Positions 46,770 to 60,056 of a stretch of DNA of 64,000 nucleotides are shown piece after piece. The notes beneath the pieces were generated by a model that saw only the letters and a list, made by a program, of their open reading frames with translations, made no database searches and was not told where the DNA came from. The first letter of the stretch is position 1. Each line of letters begins with the position of its first letter. The stretch is from Calvatia gigantea (taxonomy: Eukaryota; Basidiomycota; Agaricomycetes; Agaricales; Lycoperdaceae). The stretch spans positions 2,294,001 through 2,358,000 of the forward strand of contig JACAAK010000003.1 of the NCBI GenBank assembly GCA_025093985.1, given 5' to 3'. A program made the position numbers and the translations under genes.

Positions 46770-48491
<1,722 letters not shown>

Positions 48492-48661
48492 CTGGTCAGG
48501 AGTAACTGAGATCCCTGGCTGGAGGTGCCAGCTTGGTATCCGAACTGGCCATTCTCAAGGCAGCTTACTTGCGAGTTTTGCCATCCTGGTCCTGCCACTG
48601 GGAGTGCAGTCAGGTGAGAAAGCTCATGCAGTTTAGGCAGAAGCTGTGTGCGCCTGGTGAT
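48492..48661 (-). repeat. Indel-rich fragment of antisense gene X1
   Basis: Resembles 54923-55125 (CTGGTCAGG, GCTTGGTATC, TTTTGCC.TCCTGGTCC, CACTGGGAGTGCAGTCAGG) with many small deletions. It is followed at once by an LTR fragment. Confidence 0.6.
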
Positions 48662-49672
48662 GGGACCCCTCCAATGAGTCTAGACTCGAGAAATAAGTCC
48701 GACGTGCTTAATCTAAAAGGATGATCGGCGTGTTCACAAGGAAATGCCACCGTTGTTAGATTAACAAACATCACTCAGCACTAATGACACGTATGGACGC
48801 GTTCGCGTACAATCCACGGGGACACGTAGGAGAACAGTTCACGCGACGTCCGAAATCTTAGATGTTCTACATATTTAGAGAAGAATGCAGACCCAGAGAA
48901 TAGGCTAAAACACAGCCTGGAACAAACGGATACCCAGAATCCTTCTGTATTTCCAATGTTTCACTAATCTAACAGGTTGCGGCTCTCTTGGCGTGCGATC
49001 TAATCTACCAGTTTGTACCTTGCTTGATAATATGTTCCTAGTTGTGTAATCATTGTCTTGTCATAACGAGCACCCAAATAATATATAAACCCCCTCTGAG
49101 GTGTTGGACGTGGCAAGGAACCTACTAGCCATTGCCCAGCCTTCAGAGCGCAGTGAAAAGTGATCTATTGTGCCTGAGCGAAGCAAAGTAATAAGTTCTT
49201 TCGAGATTAACTAGACTAAGTGACTTGAGCTAGGATTGAGACCTTTTGATCTAAGAAGAAGACCTCGGGCTTACTCGTGAAGTGAGCTTAGATTAAGAGC
49301 GTATTGCATCGCTACACCCTGGTACTTGGCGTATCACAAGTGTAGGACAGTGCGCTTCTGGTCGTTAACTTGATAAGGGTGAAGCTTAGGGAGTACCTGA
49401 GGTTCTGTGTCTTGTTAACTTCTTGGATAAAGGACACGAGTTGCACTTTTTACAGTGTAACTTGGCTTTACTCTTCTTAGCGAAGGTAGTTAGCTATTCT
49501 AGTGTTCTCCACGCGTCGTTGATTCGCGTTATTTTGTGGAATTGTCCCTCATATTGTCAGATTGCCTCCCCACGAACTTGCCTTGTGCAGAAATCTTTAA
49601 AAATCTATTCCGTCAGCTTAATCTAAGCCGAACATCCATATCACATTTAGTATTTCTATTTCTGCCTCTTTA
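48662..49672 (+). repeat. Element-A LTR, 5'-truncated copy
   Basis: Matches the last about 1,010 bp of the LTR (57313-58322). It keeps more CpG sites than either complete LTR (for example CGCGTTCGCGTAC at about 48798 versus CGTGTTTACATAC and CGTGTTCATGTAC), so it is the least decayed copy. It is joined directly to pol sequence at 49673, which means the leader, gag and half of pol are deleted between. Confidence 0.88.
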
Positions 49673-52183
49673 GCGGGAGGCACCTTTTCCGGGCCAAAGA
49701 CAACAATATGTGTAGATCATATAACTATTGTAGGATTTGACTGCTCATATAAAGGAAGAAAACCGACACCAGACACCATCGGTGTTATATTACAATGGGG
49801 CGCTTGTAAGAATGCTTCAGAGACCAGATCTTTCTTGGGGACAGCTGTTAGATGTAGGAATCACATTCCGAACTTTGTGATAATCACTGCACTGTTATAT
49901 AATGTGTGCAAGATGCATATAGCATTCGAATGGGGACCTGAACAGCAGACAGCCCAAGATAATCTAAAGAAAGCAATTAAAAACTGCTTTCATACTAGAA
50001 ATCCAAAGTTTCCAAGCACTCAGCCCATAGTCCTATCAGTTGACTCATCCTGGAGAGCAGTAGGATATTATCTCTATCAAAGAGACAAGGAAGATCGTAA
50101 GATAATCCATTATGTGAAGTTTAACTCTTTGCTTATGGACGAACGACAACAGAGATATTCACAACCTAAGTGAGAATTGTGTGGTCTAAGAATAGTCTTA
50201 GAAGAAGAGACTTATCTATTGACTGGTTGTCAAAATCTAATTGTTGAGACAGATGCTAAGTATTTGTTTGGAATGTTGAACAACCCCAGAAGACTGCCTA
50301 ATGTGATGATAAATCGCTGGGTAGATTATATACGGACAAACTTTCATTTTGAACTTGTACATAAGAAAGGTAAGGCCTTTGGGCCTGACAGACTCTCGAG
50401 AAGACCTTGGTACCCAGGGGACCCAGTAGAACATGCCTTTGACAATGGATCTGAGGACAACGGGGATGACTTTATTCTATCTAAGGCTAACCCAGAAGAC
50501 GAAGACCCATTAGATTTAGAGGAATTCTACGAAGAAATAGATAATCAAACAGGCTACACGCAGCAAGTAATGAGCCTGTTGGTAGACTTCCAAAACAACT
50601 TAGATAATGCTAAGGAATCTACCCAACAAGACATAAAGACCAGACACATGATAGCTAACCAGGAAAAATATCCTGAGTTGCTCTGCGCTTTCTTAGATAG
50701 GGTCGCTACCTTAAAGTCAGAAAACTTAGATAAAGAACCTGATGATGAAGAACTGGCACCCTATAATGAAGACCAGAGGCTGGAGACAGCTAAAATGCAA
50801 GATAAACAACTCAGTCAAATCCAGGAATGGTTAGCTAACGACCCAAAGGGATTTGACATCAGTAAAATGGACACCGATCAAGCTAAATTTGTGAGGGCAG
50901 CCTCACACTTTTGGCTAGATAACGATGGTCACTTATACAGGAAGTCTGTGAGTAATGGAAACCCCGCGCTCGTCTTAGCTAAAGAACATCAGATGAGAAT
51001 TATGAAAACTTGTCATGATAAGCTAGGGTACAGAGGAGCGTACACGACCACAAAGCTCATAGCTCAGAGATTCTGGTGGCCAGAAATGGAGGGCGACATA
51101 GCATGGTATATGAAGACATGTCACCTGTGTCAGGTTAGACAGAAGATGGCATTAGAATTGCCACCAGTAGTGACGCATACTCCGTCACTTTTCCAAATCT
51201 TACATGCAGATACAATACATATGACTCTGCTGTCAAACGGTTGTAGTTATATTGTCCATGGCCGATGTGGACTTTCATCCTGGATGGAAGCCAGAGCCTT
51301 AAGAAAAGAGAACACCAAGTCTATCGGACAATGGCTTTTCGAAAATATCGTCTGCAGATGGGGAAGTCTTGTGAAGATTGTCACGGATAATGGCTCGCCA
51401 TTTAAAAAAGCAGTTGGCTGGTTAGCTGAGAAGTATGGGATTAAAGGAGTCACTATCTCTCCCTACAACTCACAAGCTAACAGGACAATAGAAAGACCCC
51501 ACTGGGATGTTAGACAAATGCTGTATAAGGCTACAAATGGCGATATCAGAAAATGGTACTGGTATCTCCACCATGTAATGTGGGCTGATAGAATAACAAT
51601 AAGAAAGGGTACAGGATGTTCGCCTTACTTCATGGCAACAGGAGCATACCCAACGTTACCATTAGATATAATAGAAGCAACCTGGTTAGTTAAATACCCA
51701 GAACATTTCCTATCTACAGAAGAACTTATCGGTCTACGAGCACTGGCCTTAGCTAAACACATAGACCACATAGATGAAATGCAAAAACATCTATCTAATG
51801 AAAAGTTAAATAGGGCATTAAAACTAGAAGAAGAAATGAAATATAAGATAAAAGACTTTGACCTAAAGCTGGGATCATTAGTCTTAGTTAAGAATTTAGC
51901 CATACAAATGTCAGTGGATCGCAAAATGAAGCCAAGGTATCTAGGACCTATGGTAGTGATTCAGTGACTTAAAGGTGGCACATATATCTTAGCAGAACTG
52001 GATGGATCTGTGTGGCAAAATAAGGTCGCAGCTTTTAGAGTAATACCTTACTTAGCACAGTCTAAGCTAATGCTGGATGAGAAAATTGAACATTTAATTG
52101 ATCTATCTAAGGACGGTTTGGATAGATTAATCATGGAAGATGAGTCAGAGGCAAAGCTAACAGACTCAGACATCGAGAACTGA
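49673..52183 (+). pseudogene. RT thumb, RNase H and integrase of element A
   Basis: The first 542 bp repeat 43979-44520. The frame continues through RNase H (VDSSWRAVGYY; QNLIVETDAKYLFGMLN; FELVHKKGKAFGPDRLSRRP), a spacer, the HHCC zinc module (HQMRIMKTCHDKLGYRGAYTTTKLI...MKTCHLCQVRQ) and the integrase core with D,D,E: LFQILHADTIHM, KIVTDNGSPFKKAVGWL, YNSQANRTIERPHWDVRQML. No chromodomain is seen. In-frame TGA codons occur at 50171, where the other copy has CGA, and at 51965; otherwise the frame is open to TGA at 52181. It ends [14 protein letters not shown]. Confidence 0.85.
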
Positions 52184-52299
52184 TGCGATCACACCGAATT
52201 TCATCATAAGATAGAAAACTCTGTTTGTGTGAACGTGTACAAACTGAGGGTAAAAACTATCTAAGTAAAAACGGGTGATTGAAGAATGCTAGAGGTAAT

Positions 52300-53638
52300 C
52301 TAAGCAGAATGGCTGGATAACTTCTCTAACTGAACAAAGAGATGTTCCTGCTGTTTAGCTAAGACTTCATAGCGGCGAGCAGTGGCTTCCAATGCCTGGG
52401 CTGCTGAGATTAACTCGGAGCTGGTACTGAGGAGACCAGTCTGAAGCATGGCGCTCTCGCAATGAGTGACATAGTGAGCATAGAGCTCGCGATTCTTGAG
52501 AGTCAACAGCTCAATAACCTTTGCTAGAGCCACAACTTATGGAATTTGGTTATTAGCTAGAATGCACTAAGGTGTTCTGAAAAGCTGACCTTGTTCCAGA
52601 GTGGAAGGCAAAAAATGAACATGCTTCACACCGGTAGTAAGCTGTATGGCTCGCTTATAAGTGCTACTGCTGATATCTAAGCCAAGCACAAAGGCATAAG
52701 GTATACACACCGTCTCAGTGCGAGTATCAGCCACAGCTGTCTTCTGCAAGCGTAGATTAATAAGTCTTAGCAATAGCTAACCAAGATTAATGAAGAAAGC
52801 AAGATGAACCACAGCTGAGAATGATGTGCTGCAGCGATGGGAGAAAGAATGATTTACCTGGTTAACAGCGGTAGTGACAATTTGAGGCTCGAGCACTATG
52901 GCGCTACTAGTTCGGTTATCATCAGGGGATACAGCTGTTCCTGGAGGGCCAGAATCATCAACTTGCATAGTCTCCTGTGGCAAAAACAACGTTAGATTAA
53001 GGCAATAGGAGATATCAGAATAACTTATGGTCCTCGATGTCTCCTCTTTGTCAGAGTTGTCAATGGTCTCGGGCGAAATGACTTGCTTACTGCGACAACA
53101 CTAGCAGACATTATTGAGATAACAACAGATCGACTTAGATTAAAGATTTTGCACACTTTTTTGGTCGGAGGACCTGAGCCAGTAGTAGTCATCATAGACG
53201 CAGGAGTTGTGGCAGGGCTTGCTGGTCCAGATGAACTTGACTTAGCTTTAGCTTTGGAGTGCTGGTACTGAGCACAGAAGTCTTGAAGTTTCTTGTAAAC
53301 TTCTGGCATCTTGAAAGCCTTGTCATGTTCATTCTGCCAGGTCTCAAAGATCTTGCAAGTGCGGAAAATGAGATTAACGTTCTTCTTGTCTTCTAAACCA
53401 GCAGCATTGCCTGAAAGTTGACAAAGGAACTAAGACTGAAAGGATAGACACGTTAGCTGTTGACAACAATGGTCGAAGGTGCTAATCTAAGACTTACAGC
53501 TGGGGCAGTAGTGTCATTCAAAGTATTAAATACGGAAGCCTGTGTGCTCTCCTGATGCTGAAAATGTTGCAATCGGTGCTGGAAGGTACTAATCGCATTG
53601 TCTAGCTCAATACAAGTGTTAACAGTATCAGTAGACAT
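52300..53638 (-). CDS. Antisense spliced gene X2 inside element A
   Basis: Runs opposite to pol, starting at ATG 53638 and ending at TAG 52300-52302. Proposed exons: MSTDTVNTCIELDNAISTF...NDTTAPA; FLCQLSGNAAGLEDKKNVNLIF...GSGPPTKK; CCRSKQVISPETIDNSDKEE...IVTTAVNQ; KTAVADTRTETVCIPYAFVLGLDISSS...LPSTLEQ; VALAKVIELLTLKNRELYAHY...KLSSHSA. Introns have GT...AG ends, most with TTAATCT or CTAAC before the acceptor. The product is about 330 residues, mostly helical in appearance with a Ser/Thr/Pro linker. No domain is recognised. A partial copy is at 46770-47550. The third exon could instead be part of a longer intron. Confidence 0.55.
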
Positions 53639-54294
53639 GAAGAGAACAACAAGAGATCCTAGCGAGATATACAGCAAGGAGAACTGAGGTACAAGTTCCC
53701 TGCATTTAGATTATATGTAGCTACATCAAAAAAGGGTCTATCTAGAAATACAGCTCAAACTGCTGGTGAAAAAGACCTTGAGATTAGCAGAAAAACCTGT
53801 ATAAGATAAGAATAAAAAATTTGGCTGCTTTTGGCAAATTTTGAATGATGAGCCACAACACTTTGAAATTGCAAAAAGTCGCTGAGATTTGAAATAGGTC
53901 ATACCATAGCGACACCTCTCACATGTCTCTGAAATGGATAGCATAAGGGTGAGGGCACCCATCTGTTTTAGTGGGGGGAAGTGTGTACTGCAGAGACTTA
54001 GATTTGACTAGACGTGCAATATACATGCAATGGTACAAAATTTTGGTGAATCTACACACTTACTTCTGGAAAAATTTAAGATTTATGGATTCACACAAAA
54101 ACGTGCACAAACAGATTGAATTGAGCATCCAGGGTACTACCCAAAGATGCAGAAAGACTAAAGAAAAAACATATATCTAAGTAGGATGTACCTAGATACC
54201 TAGCAAGATATTGGGGGAGCAGAATACACTATTATGGTAATGTATCTACTCCGAAGACTCTCAAGATATGACAAGAAAAAACACCGCACGAACC
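53639..54294. other. Spacer between antisense genes X2 and X1
   Basis: About 650 bp holding the presumed X2 promoter and X1 3' flank. A repeated copy lies at 47549-48204. No coding signal recognised. Confidence 0.4.
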
Positions 54295-56511
54295 TCAGGA
54301 TTTGTAATCAGAAGATGCCGCCGCGTCATCCCTGGAATTGAACTCCTCTTCACTGATAGACAGGCTCAAGGAAGGAGGGGGCGATGCTGCTTGCTGTTTC
54401 CCCTTAGATTTGGCGGAGCAGGCCTTCTTGACACGAGGGATGGGGGGATCGGTGAAGTTGGCGTGTTTCGAAGCGAAGGACAGGGTAGGAGGCATGCCAG
54501 GCCATGTCCTGGGTGCCTCCCCATGCAAACTAGACAGCACGTTGAGGAAATGGCCGTGAGCAAAGTAAGACCGGTGAGCAAGATCAGGATCTTTCAAAGC
54601 ATGGACTTTGTCGAGGAATCCGTTGATGAAGGTGAACAGGTTGGAGGCGTCACTTTGGGTCTTGCAGAGCCCGGACTCAACCCAGAAGGAGGACTTGCAA
54701 CTGTGAAGTTGACGCGCGATCTGGATGTCTTTCACAAACGAGTAGATGAGGGCATGGTAGTTCGCATAAGCCATGTCCAGGAAAGTTTCGAGCCTGAAAA
54801 CTTGAGCGTGGGCCACTGTCAGGTTCCGGAATTGGTCAGCGAGGTCTAAATTAACAAGAAATAGTGTTGGTCAGCCAACATAACCACTTAGATAAGAGAA
54901 TAAAAATGACTTACAGTGGTCACTGGTCAGGGAGCGAAGCTGAGCACCTTCAGTCTGGTACTGAAGGAGGGGTGCCGGCTTGGTATCTGAACAGTGGGCA
55001 GCATTCTGGGCAAGGCATTGCTTGCACTTGCAAGTTTTGCCGTCCTGGTCCTTGCCACTGGGAGTGCAGTCAGGTGAGAACAGCTTCATGCAGTTTAGGC
55101 ACTAAAGCTGTCCGGTGCTGCCCTAGAAAAGTGTTAGATTAAGGTGTACCTTCTATGAAAAACACTTACATAAGGCTCAGCATTGAGCAGCGAGAACACT
55201 GGCCCAATGTCAGAGAAGAAAAAGGCAGCCGCCTTCAAGCTGCACTCCTCAATGAGGTCCTCGTCCATATGATGAGCAGCACCTGTTAGATTAGCAAAGA
55301 AAGACAAGATTTGACAAAAAGAGACTTACAGAGACAACGGGTTTGGGGCTCTGCAGGCTCCGGAACGTTCCTGGGGGGTTCTTTAACCTCCTCGATGTCA
55401 ATCTCTCCTACCGGCGAAGAAGTGGGATGGATTGTCTCCGGAAGGGCCTCAGGGAGGGCGGTTACTATCTCTTCCCTGACAGGGATCTTCAGGATCACCC
55501 GGCGAGGTTTTGGTTTGGAGGAATTCATTGTAGAGACAGATGACAACGCGGAGAGGGCAGGAGCGGTGAGAGTCTTCCTGGCCAACGTGATGGCCTTGTG
55601 AGCACATTTCTTGGGTGGGGCATCATCTGGTGACATGTTTGTAGCTCGTTGATGAGTCCGAGCCCATGCCTTTGCCTGAGTGGCCAACAAGGCAAGATGA
55701 GCGGCCATGGGCTAGATAAATGAAATTAGATTAAGATAAAAATGGTCATAAATCAAATGACTTACGTCGACAAGGGCACCGGGAGTCTTGGGAGCAGCTA
55801 TGCGTGAAGGCCGGCTGGTTGCAATAGATTCTCCCATCGCCATGGAAGACGTTGGAGGGTCAGTAGAGGCAGACGGACCTGTCAAAGTTGGGGTCGGAAC
55901 ATCAAGGTTCTGTTAGATAAATGGTCAAACAAGAAATACAGTTAAAAGTAGATGAATGACATGCCTTCCCGGCGCGTTTCTGGGACTTCTTTGGCTTAGA
56001 AGAAGACGGCGATGACTGAGTTGCAGCTGAGATCACAAGTCAGCTCAGGAATGACAAGATAGAGTAAAAAAGAAAAGTACTAATAGGTGTTGGCAGTGGC
56101 GTCATGGCCTGTATGCCTGGAGGAATACGGGCACCGGTTCCTGGGTGGTAGATAACGGGCTGTGGCCTAATCGAAGGCCTGGGAGCATTGAAGGAGGTCT
56201 GAACAGGAGGGAATGTAAATGTTTTGTTCTGTGGGAGACCAACAGGAGGAGGTGGCACGGAAAACGTGGGTGCTGGCCGAATAAGCGGCATGGGTGCTTG
56301 GAGCAGTCCGCCTGAGATTAGAGGTGAAGATTAGCACACTGAGTACCAGAGAAGAAAAAAGGGGCATACCTGTCCACCCTGGACATAGCATGTCCACCAT
56401 TTCTGCAACTCGGTTCTCTAGCTCCTCTCCTTCAAAGCCGCAAGCCACCAGGCTATTGCGAATGGAGGCCGGAGTGACCAGATTTGCATTGGAATCATGC
56501 AGGGCAGCCAT
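54295..56511 (-). CDS. Antisense spliced gene X1 inside element A, Cys-rich
   Basis: Starts MAALHDSNANLVTPASIRNSL at 56511, ends at TGA 54295-54297. Eight exons can be joined in frame: helical head (FEGEELENRVAEMVDMLCPGW); Pro-rich segment (RPAPTFSVPPPPVGLPQNK); Ser/Lys patch; NLDVPTPTLTG...; PMAAHLALLATQAKAWARTH...RVILKIPVREE...; a short acidic exon; a Cys-rich exon (CLNCMKLFSPDC...CKCKQCLAQNAAHC) that could bind zinc; and a final helical domain (LADQFRNLTVAHAQVFRLETFLDMAYANY...) with a Ser-rich tail. One intron appears to be GC-AG (after RAGK). The product is about 600 residues with no stop codon. Function unknown; it may be a captured host gene or an accessory gene of the element. Confidence 0.6.
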
Positions 56512-56557
56512 AATGATGATAGATGTATGAAACTAGGAAGAAAAAACGTGTGCTGTT

Positions 56558-56565
56558 CTTATATA
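56558..56565 (-). promoter_or_regulatory. TATA box of antisense gene X1
   Basis: Read on the minus strand the sequence is CAGTATATAAGAACAG, about 50 bp upstream of the X1 ATG. The position is right for a promoter with a short 5' UTR. Confidence 0.5.
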
Positions 56566-57006
56566 CTGCACGATTGAGGGAAGGTTAAGCTAACGCAATG
56601 TGATAAGGCCGGGTTCTTAATCTCATGGTCCAAAACAGATGAGCGAGGTTCTACAACCCAGTATCATACTTAGTGAAAGGAATGTATCTAAGATACACAC
56701 AAAACATATAAAAATGTTTAGAATAACAGGCAGCCATGAAAGGCTTAAGATAGCAACAGCGGATATCAGCTGCGAGAAGCATTAGCCGCTAACGGCAATA
56801 GGGTTACCGAAAGGGGAACTTGACGTTGAAGAGGGTGAAATCAGATCATCCCTCAAAGACTTCACTGTGAAGCATAAAAATACTTCTAGTTGATTGAGCC
56901 CGGTGCTTCTGTGAGCGCTTAAAGATCAGCAAATAGAGAGAAAGCAAAGTTGCTACTTAATGATTATGTTAGACTTAACAGAGGACTGAGGGCAGTCATC
57001 TATAGT
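56566..57006. other. Upstream region of X1 and left side of the polypurine tract
   Basis: About 440 bp between the X1 TATA box and the polypurine tract. No coding signal. It presumably holds upstream promoter sequence of X1. Confidence 0.4.
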
Positions 57007-57016
57007 GAGGGGGAGA
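57007..57016 (+). other. Polypurine tract of element A
   Basis: GAGGGGGAGA lies immediately before the 3' LTR start TGTAATGG, the expected primer for plus-strand synthesis of an LTR retrotransposon. Confidence 0.75.
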
Positions 57017-58322
57017 TGTAATGGCAAAGCCGTTTTCATGCATGAAAATCACTAATCTAAGGCATACAAGCCTAATCTAATGATTGCATCAAACCTTCCT
57101 GTAGTAGTACAACCTAATTTAAGAGCCCAACAGTATAATAAAAGAGTACTCGATCACTGTAGAACACTATGACCATTGATGATGGATAGTGGCAGCTACA
57201 GGATGACCACTGTACTTAACAAAAAGCAATTCTAACAGTGTACCATATGACCAGTCATGATTCTGGCCGGACCAGGTGGTAAAACCATTCCAATACATCT
57301 ATACAGAGCTACGGGACCCCTCCAATGAGCCTAGACTCAGGAAATAAGTCCAACACGCTTAATCTAAAAGGATGATCAGTGTGTTCACAAGGAAATGCTA
57401 CCGTTGTTAGATTAACGAACATCACTCAGCACTAATGACGCATATGGACGTGTTCATGTACAATCCACAGGGACACGTAGGAGAACAGTTCACGTGATGT
57501 CTGAAATCTTAGATGTTCTACATATTTAGAGAAGAATGCAGACCCAGAGAACAGGCTAAAACACAGCCTGGAACAAACAGATACCCAGAATCCTTCTGTA
57601 TTTCCAATATTTCACTAATCTAACAGGTTGTGGCTCTCTTGGCGTGCAATCTAATCTACCAGTTTGTACCTTGCTTGATAATATGTTCCTAGTTGTGTAA
57701 TCATTGTCTTGTCATAACAAGCACCCAAATAATATATAAACCCCCTCTGAGGTGTTGGACATGGCAAGGAACCTACTAGCCATTGCCCAGCCTTCAGAGT
57801 GCAGTGAAAAGTGATCTATTGTGCCTGAGCGAAGCAAAGTAATAAGTTCTTTTGAGATTAACTAGACTAAGTGACTTGAGCTAGGGTTGAGACCTTTTGA
57901 TCTAAGAAGAAGACCTTGGGCTTACTCGTGAAGTGAGCTTAGATTAAGAGTGTATTGCATCGCTACACCCTGGTACTTGGCGTATCACAAGTGTAGGACA
58001 GTGTGCTTCTGGTTGTTAACTTGATAAGGGTGAATCTTAGGGAGTACCTGAGGTTCTGTGTCTTGTTAACTTCTTAGATAAGGGATGTGAGTTGTGCTTT
58101 TACAGTGTAACTTGGCTTTGCTCTTCTTAGCGAAGGTAGTTAGCTATTCTAGTGTTCTCTATGCATCATTGTTTCGCATTATTTTGTGGAATTGTCCCTC
58201 ATATTGTCAGATTGCCTCCCCATGAACTTGCCTTGTGCAGAAATCTTTAAAAATCTATTCCGTCAGCTTAATCTAAGCCGAACATCCATATCACATTTAG
58301 TATTTCTATTTCTGCCTCTTTA
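57017..58322 (+). repeat. 3' LTR of element A (1,306 bp)
   Basis: Starts TGTAATGGC, ends CTGCCTCTTTA, and is exactly as long as the LTR at 38490. It contains an AATATATAAACC box at about 57730. I count seven exact TAATCTAA/TTAGATTA octamers in it. Differences from the other LTR copies are mostly CG versus TG or CA. Confidence 0.9.
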
Positions 58323-60056
58323 ACAAGGGAGTCAATAGCAATGCGGTTAGGTTGGGAGGCAGGCATGTCTGTTTAGTTTCTTTGTCTGGGTTGCTTGTTT
58401 GATGCTTTTTTGTGTTTTCTGCTCCCTCTTTTATGGGTATCCTCTGGATGCCCTTTTTGGTAGTCCTTTATGGTGTCTTTCGCATTTTCCAAGTTGGACT
58501 CCGCTATCCACGTATCGTTTTCATTGCTATACCCCTTCCAGTGGACCAGGAATTGATATCCCCTTCCTCGTTTTTGTTGTCTGCGGATCTCCTCTACTTT
58601 GTACTCTTCCTCATTGTTGATAATCACTGGTTCAGGCGCTGATGGTTGTTTTTGACTCAGGAACTCTACCTGGTGTGCTGGTGTCAGGAGCTGTTTGTTG
58701 AAGACATCATGGATCACCCATCCATCCAGTAGCACCAGCTGATATGTAGCTTCTCCTATTTTTTCCTTAATAAGGAAAGGTCCATACCACTTTTGGCCTA
58801 GCTTCTTTGATGATTGATTGGTATGGATATTGGTGTTGTCCAACCATACTTTATCTCCTGTTTGATATGTGTTGGTGTGGGTTCTACTGTGGTCATATTG
58901 TTGTTTCATCTTTTCTTGGTATGTTCATAGTGCTGATGAGGCATTGTCTCGGGCAGCCTGTAGTTGTTCCAGGAATGCTGTGGCAGTGGGATTGTTCGTT
59001 GTTGTCTCATTCTTGCCCTTCCATGGATTCCTTCTGTAATTTAGGAAGAATGGTGTCTCCTGTGTTCCTCCGTGTTGCTTGTCATTGTACTGAAATTCTG
59101 TGATGGGGAGCCATTCCACCCAGTCATTCTGGTCATAGTTGCAGTACAGGTGGATGTAGGTTTCCACTTCCCTGTTGATGCATTCGGTTTGTCCATCCGT
59201 TTGTGGGTGGTATGCCGTTGATAGATTTCGTTTGATGCTGAGTCCTTTGAATAACTCCTTGGTGAATTCTGATGCGAATTGAGGTCCTTGGTCACTAAGT
59301 ACTTTCCTCGGTAGTCTGTGTAGCTTCCATATTTCATCTTGATATATCCTTGCGACGTCCTTGGATGATGCATCCATGGTTGTCGCTGAGAGTCGTATCA
59401 TTTTTGTGAAGCAGTCCACAATAACTAGTATCATGTCCTTTCTGTTGGACTCCAGCAGTGGTCTGATCATGTTGATGCTGATTTCTTCCCAAGGTCCATT
59501 TGGTATTGGGAGGGGGTGTAGTAGTGATTTGAGCAGCTTGGTTCTTGACTTGTTTTTTTGGCAGGCTTGGCATCCTCAGATATATCTTTTTATATCCTTT
59601 CGTATCGATGGCCACCAGTAGTCTTGGCTGATCAGTTCTGTCATCCTGTGTTGTCCCGGGTGTCCTGCATCTGGGGTGTCGTGGTACTATATTAGGATTT
59701 CTTCTCGTAGTTTCTGGTCAGGTGGGACATATGCACTATTCTGTTTGTAGATCACTCCACCATCTTCAGTGAGCTGGGATCCTTGTTTCTGTAGCTCGGT
59801 TAGGACCATTGTCTCTCGTCGGGTTTGGCCTTGGATTCGTTCTAGGAAGTTAGGTTCGATGAACAACTCTGCCTGTAAGAGTACTGTGCTGTCTGTGCCT
59901 TCCATCTGTAGCCAGCTTTCTCAAATCATAGTGACTAGTTTATCTTCTTGTCCTCCTGGTGTTACGTGCGTTACCTTACTTCGCAACTGGGCTCGGATCA
60001 TCTCCACTCAGGGAGAGGTTCAATGCTATAGCCCAGGAGTATTTGACAAGTCTCAA
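58323..60056 (-). pseudogene. Ty3/gypsy chromovirus 'element B', integrase with chromodomain
   Basis: Minus-strand pol remnant. From right to left: the linker after RNase H (GQTRRETMVLTELQKQG), the H-H-C-C module (YHDTPDAGHPGQHRM...CQACQKNK), the integrase core with D,D,E (LVIVDCFTKMI, VLSDQGPQFASEF, YHPQTDGQTECINREVE), the GPY-like segment (QKWYGPFLIKEKIGEATYQL) and a chromodomain (YKVEEIRRQQKRGRGYQFLVHWKGY..ENDTWIAE). Stops at 58925 and 59577 are TGA where CGA is expected, and one TAG lies near 59687. It is cut on the right by the LTR of element C and on the left by the LTR of element A. Confidence 0.85.
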
